Assembly (NCBI GenBank): GCA_003242495.1
Contig: QGUO01000180.1
Span: 1 to 7,084 of the forward strand
DNA: 7,084 nucleotides
Source of the DNA: Pseudomonadota bacterium
Lineage (GTDB): Bacteria > Pseudomonadota > Gammaproteobacteria > Steroidobacterales > Steroidobacteraceae
Reading direction: 5' to 3'
Shown: positions 5,507 through 7,084 of the stretch, piece after piece
Numbering within the stretch: position 1 is the stretch's first letter
Layout: every line of letters begins with the position of its first letter
Position numbers and translations under genes: made by a program
Notes under the pieces: model-generated
Told to the model about the DNA's origin: nothing
Databases searched by the model: none
Seen by the model: only the letters and a program-made list of their open reading frames with translations

Positions 5507-6778
5507 ATGCCGAAATCTGCGCCTCGCAACGCCTTCTACGCCCAGTCGGGCGGCGTCACCGCCGTGATCAACGCCTCGGCCTGCGGCGTGATCGAAACAT
5601 GTCGCAAGCATCGCAGCCGGATCGGCAAGGTCTATGCGGGCAGGCACGGCATCGTCGGGGCCTTGACCGAGGATCTCATCGACACCAGCAAGGAGTCCCC
5701 GGCGGCCATTCGCGCGCTGCGTCACACTCCCGCCGGCGCGTTCGGCTCGGCACGCTACAAGCTCAAGCCGTACGAGGAGGATGCAACGCAATACGAGCGC
5801 CTGATCGAGGTCTTCAAGGCGCACGACATCGGCTACTTCTTCTACAACGGCGGCGGCGACTCGGCCGATACCTGCCTCAAGGTCGCGCAACTCGGAGAGC
5901 GTCTCGGCTACCCCATCCAGGCCATCCACGTGCCGAAGACCGTGGACAACGACCTGCCCCTCACCGATTGCTGCCCGGGCTTCGGCTCCGTGGCGAAATA
6001 CGTGGCGGTCTCCATCCGCGAAGCCGGCTTCGACGTCGCCTCCATGGCCAAGACCTCCACCAAGGTGTTCGTCATGGAGGTGATGGGGCGGCATGCCGGA
6101 TGGATCGCGGCAGCCGGCGGACTCGCGGCCGAGAAGGCCGGCGATGCCCCGCATGTGATCCTGTTCCCGGAAATCACCTTCGACGAGGAGAAGTTCTGCG
6201 CGCGCGTGCAGGCGACGGTGGAAAAGTATGGCTACTGCGCCATCGTGGTCTCCGAGGGGGTGAAGAACAGCGAGGGCAAATTCCTTTCCGACGCCGGCGT
6301 GCGCGATGCGTTCGGCCATGCCCAGCTTGGCGGTGTGGGCCCGGTGATCGCCCAGCTCATCAAGTCCCGGCTCGGCTACAAGTACCATTGGGCGGTGGCC
6401 GATTACCTGCAACGCGCCGCACGACACATCGCCTCGAAGGTGGACGTCGAACAGGCTTACGCCGTGGGCCGCGCGGCCGTGGAGCTTGCCCTCAAGGGCG
6501 AAAACTCGGTGATGCCCACCATCGTGCGGGTGTCGGACAAGCCCTATCGCTGGAAGATCGGCACGGCGCCGCTCGACAAGATCGCGAACCGCGAGAAGAT
6601 GCTGCCGCGTGATTTCATCACGCCGGATGGCTTCCACATCACTGCCAAGGCACGCCGCTACCTTGCCCCGCTGATACGCGGCGAAGACTACCCGCCCTAC
6701 AAGGACGGGCTGCCGCAGTACGTGCAATTGCGTAACGCCCCAGTACGCAAAAAGCTCAAGACCACGTTTATGGTATAG
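5507..6778 (+). CDS. pfp: Pyrophosphate-dependent 6-phosphofructokinase (PPi:fructose-6-phosphate 1-phosphotransferase)
   Basis: The product is 423 residues and belongs to the PFK-A superfamily, in the branch starting NAFYAQSGGVTAVINASACG. It phosphorylates fructose 6-phosphate to fructose 1,6-bisphosphate, most likely with PPi and reversibly. Visible motifs: QSGGVTAVIN (13-22), YAGRHGI (43-49), GAFGSARYKL (77-86), NGGGDSADT (114-122), the substrate/phosphate loop PKTVDNDL (143-150), SVAKYVA (161-167), MGRHAGW (193-199) and SEGVKN at about 250. Lys144 in PKTVDND, where ATP enzymes carry Gly (PGTIDND), and Asp118 in GGGDS, where ATP enzymes carry Gly (GGDGS), both point to PPi. The residue before Asp118 is Gly117, whereas relatives I recall have Asn or Asp there. 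The start follows AAGGAGG. It is divergent from adk, and the ORF 123 bp downstream may be hppA. The PPi preference is inferred, not shown. Confidence 0.92.
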   Translation: MPKSAPRNAFYAQSGGVTAVINASACGVIETCRKHRSRIGKVYAGRHGIVGALTEDLIDTSKESPAAIRALRHTPAGAFGSARYKLKPYEEDATQYERLIEVFKAHDIGYFFYNGGGDSADTCLKVAQLGERLGYPIQAIHVPKTVDNDLPLTDCCPGFGSVAKYVAVSIREAGFDVASMAKTSTKVFVMEVMGRHAGWIAAAGGLAAEKAGDAPHVILFPEITFDEEKFCARVQATVEKYGYCAIVVSEGVKNSEGKFLSDAGVRDAFGHAQLGGVGPVIAQLIKSRLGYKYHWAVADYLQRAARHIASKVDVEQAYAVGRAAVELALKGENSVMPTIVRVSDKPYRWKIGTAPLDKIANREKMLPRDFITPDGFHITAKARRYLAPLIRGEDYPPYKDGLPQYVQLRNAPVRKKLKTTFMV

Positions 6779-6901
6779 TTTTTCCCGCCTGAGCTGGCGG
6801 GGGATACAGCATAAGGTGCTGCCATATCGGCGGTGTGCGCCGCCGATCGGGACCGCCTCGACGAATAAATAACGACTAGCCCGCGAATGGGAGGAGCGGT
6901 T
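6779..6901 (+). other. Structured spacer with three consecutive stem-loops before the last ORF
   Basis: This 123-bp gap holds three inverted repeats in a row. CCCGCC/GGCGGG (6784-6789/6796-6801) has a 6-nt loop. CAGCA/TGCTG (6807-6811/6817-6821) has a 5-nt loop. ATCGGCGG/CCGCCGAT (6826-6833/6840-6847) is a perfect 8-bp stem with a 6-nt loop. CCGCCTC (6853-6859) is partly complementary to GAGGAGCGG (6891-6899), which contains the Shine-Dalgarno, so the leader could fold over it with a 2-nt bulge. None of the hairpins is followed by a T tract, so they are not intrinsic terminators. I match it to no known riboswitch class. A TAA at 6866 closes the frame upstream of the next ORF. Confidence 0.4.
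6889..6896 (+). promoter_or_regulatory. Shine-Dalgarno of the right-edge ORF
   Basis: GGGAGGAG precedes the ATG at 6902, with the GGAGG core ending 7 nt before it. An in-frame ATG at 6887 lies before this site, has no Shine-Dalgarno of its own and is less likely. Confidence 0.6.
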
Positions 6902-7084
6902 ATGTCGAGGGATTTTGCTCTTTTGCTCGCGGTCGGATCTGGCGCCCTCCCCCTGTTTTACGGGGGGTTTTCGGGCGGGAACGGCCCTAACGGAATTCAG
7001 CGCAACTTGGAGTTTGGCCGGGAGTTCCTCATTCGTCGGGCCGACCGCTTGCTATTTGGCACAGATTTTCTGGCGCCGGGGCAA
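6902..7084 (+). CDS. Partial ORF of mixed identity: H+-pyrophosphatase-like start, amidohydrolase-like continuation (3' truncated)
   Basis: 61 codons run from an ATG with a strong Shine-Dalgarno to the window edge without a stop. Residues 1-22 (MSRDFALLLAVGSGALPLFYGG) form a hydrophobic helix resembling the N-terminus of proton-translocating pyrophosphatases (hppA), a gene known to neighbour PPi-phosphofructokinase genes in methanotrophs. Residues 24-61 do not continue as HppA convincingly. SGGNGPNGIQRNLEFGREFL followed by RLLFGTDFLAPGQ reads like the last barrel strands of a TIM-barrel amidohydrolase, in which the Asp of FGTD binds metal. A genuine amidohydrolase could not start here, since most of the barrel would be missing. 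Codon use also differs from the neighbours: six of seven Phe codons are TTT, against nearly all TTC in pfp, with GGG, TTG and CTA present. A contig-end chimera, a gene remnant or an unusual HppA are all possible. Confidence 0.45.
   Translation, partial: MSRDFALLLAVGSGALPLFYGGFSGGNGPNGIQRNLEFGREFLIRRADRLLFGTDFLAPGQ

Noticed and set aside
5462..6727. Minus-strand frame (421 codons) opposite pfp
   Set aside because: pfp has clear family motifs throughout on the plus strand. The minus reading is a composition shadow with no recognisable motifs.
6784..6801. CCCGCC/GGCGGG hairpin after pfp as an intrinsic terminator
   Set aside because: The short T run (6779-6783) lies before the stem, not after it, and on the other strand it becomes an A run. 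Neither direction fits a terminator.

Overview
The window is visibly GC-rich, with strong codon bias toward G/C at third positions, and is packed with short intergenic gaps. The gene set points to a gammaproteobacterium, probably an environmental or metagenomic lineage: Mpl muropeptide ligase, an HRDC-type RNase D, a stand-alone LON substrate-binding-domain protein, and a pyrophosphate-type phosphofructokinase. Genus-level placement is not possible by reading alone. Both ends cut through genes.

Layout. (1) Positions 1-240 (+) are the C-terminal end of an unidentified membrane protein whose stop codon overlaps the stop of the next, convergent gene. (2) Positions 237-2846 (-) hold a three-gene co-directional cluster read right to left: a small polytopic membrane protein of unknown function, mpl (peptidoglycan tripeptide recycling) and a LON-domain protein. 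(3) rnd (2898-4019, +) diverges from that cluster across a 51-bp gap with no evident ribosome-binding site on either side, and ends 9 bp from the end of convergent adk. (4) adk (4029-5348, -) encodes a complete adenylate kinase with a Cys3-Asp zinc-type lid, fused in frame to a lysine/alanine-rich tail of about 225 residues that resembles histone H1-like bacterial proteins. (5) A 158-bp divergent gap leads to pfp (5507-6778, +), a PPi-dependent phosphofructokinase. (6) A 123-bp spacer with three consecutive small stem-loops leads to a truncated ORF (6902-7084, +). That ORF has a strong Shine-Dalgarno and a start resembling a proton-pumping pyrophosphatase, but its last part reads like the metal-site end of an amidohydrolase.

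How the genes fit together. Mpl and RNase D are housekeeping functions (murein recycling, RNA processing). The right half concerns phosphoryl-energy currency: adenylate kinase balances ATP/ADP/AMP, and Pfp uses PPi instead of ATP in glycolysis. If the last ORF truly begins an hppA, the Pfp/H+-PPase pairing known from methanotrophs would apply here.

The most unusual item is the adenylate kinase with an H1-like tail. The second is the right-edge ORF, whose mixed identity suggests either a contig-end chimera or a real junction. I see no tRNA, rRNA, CRISPR array, insertion sequence or phage gene.
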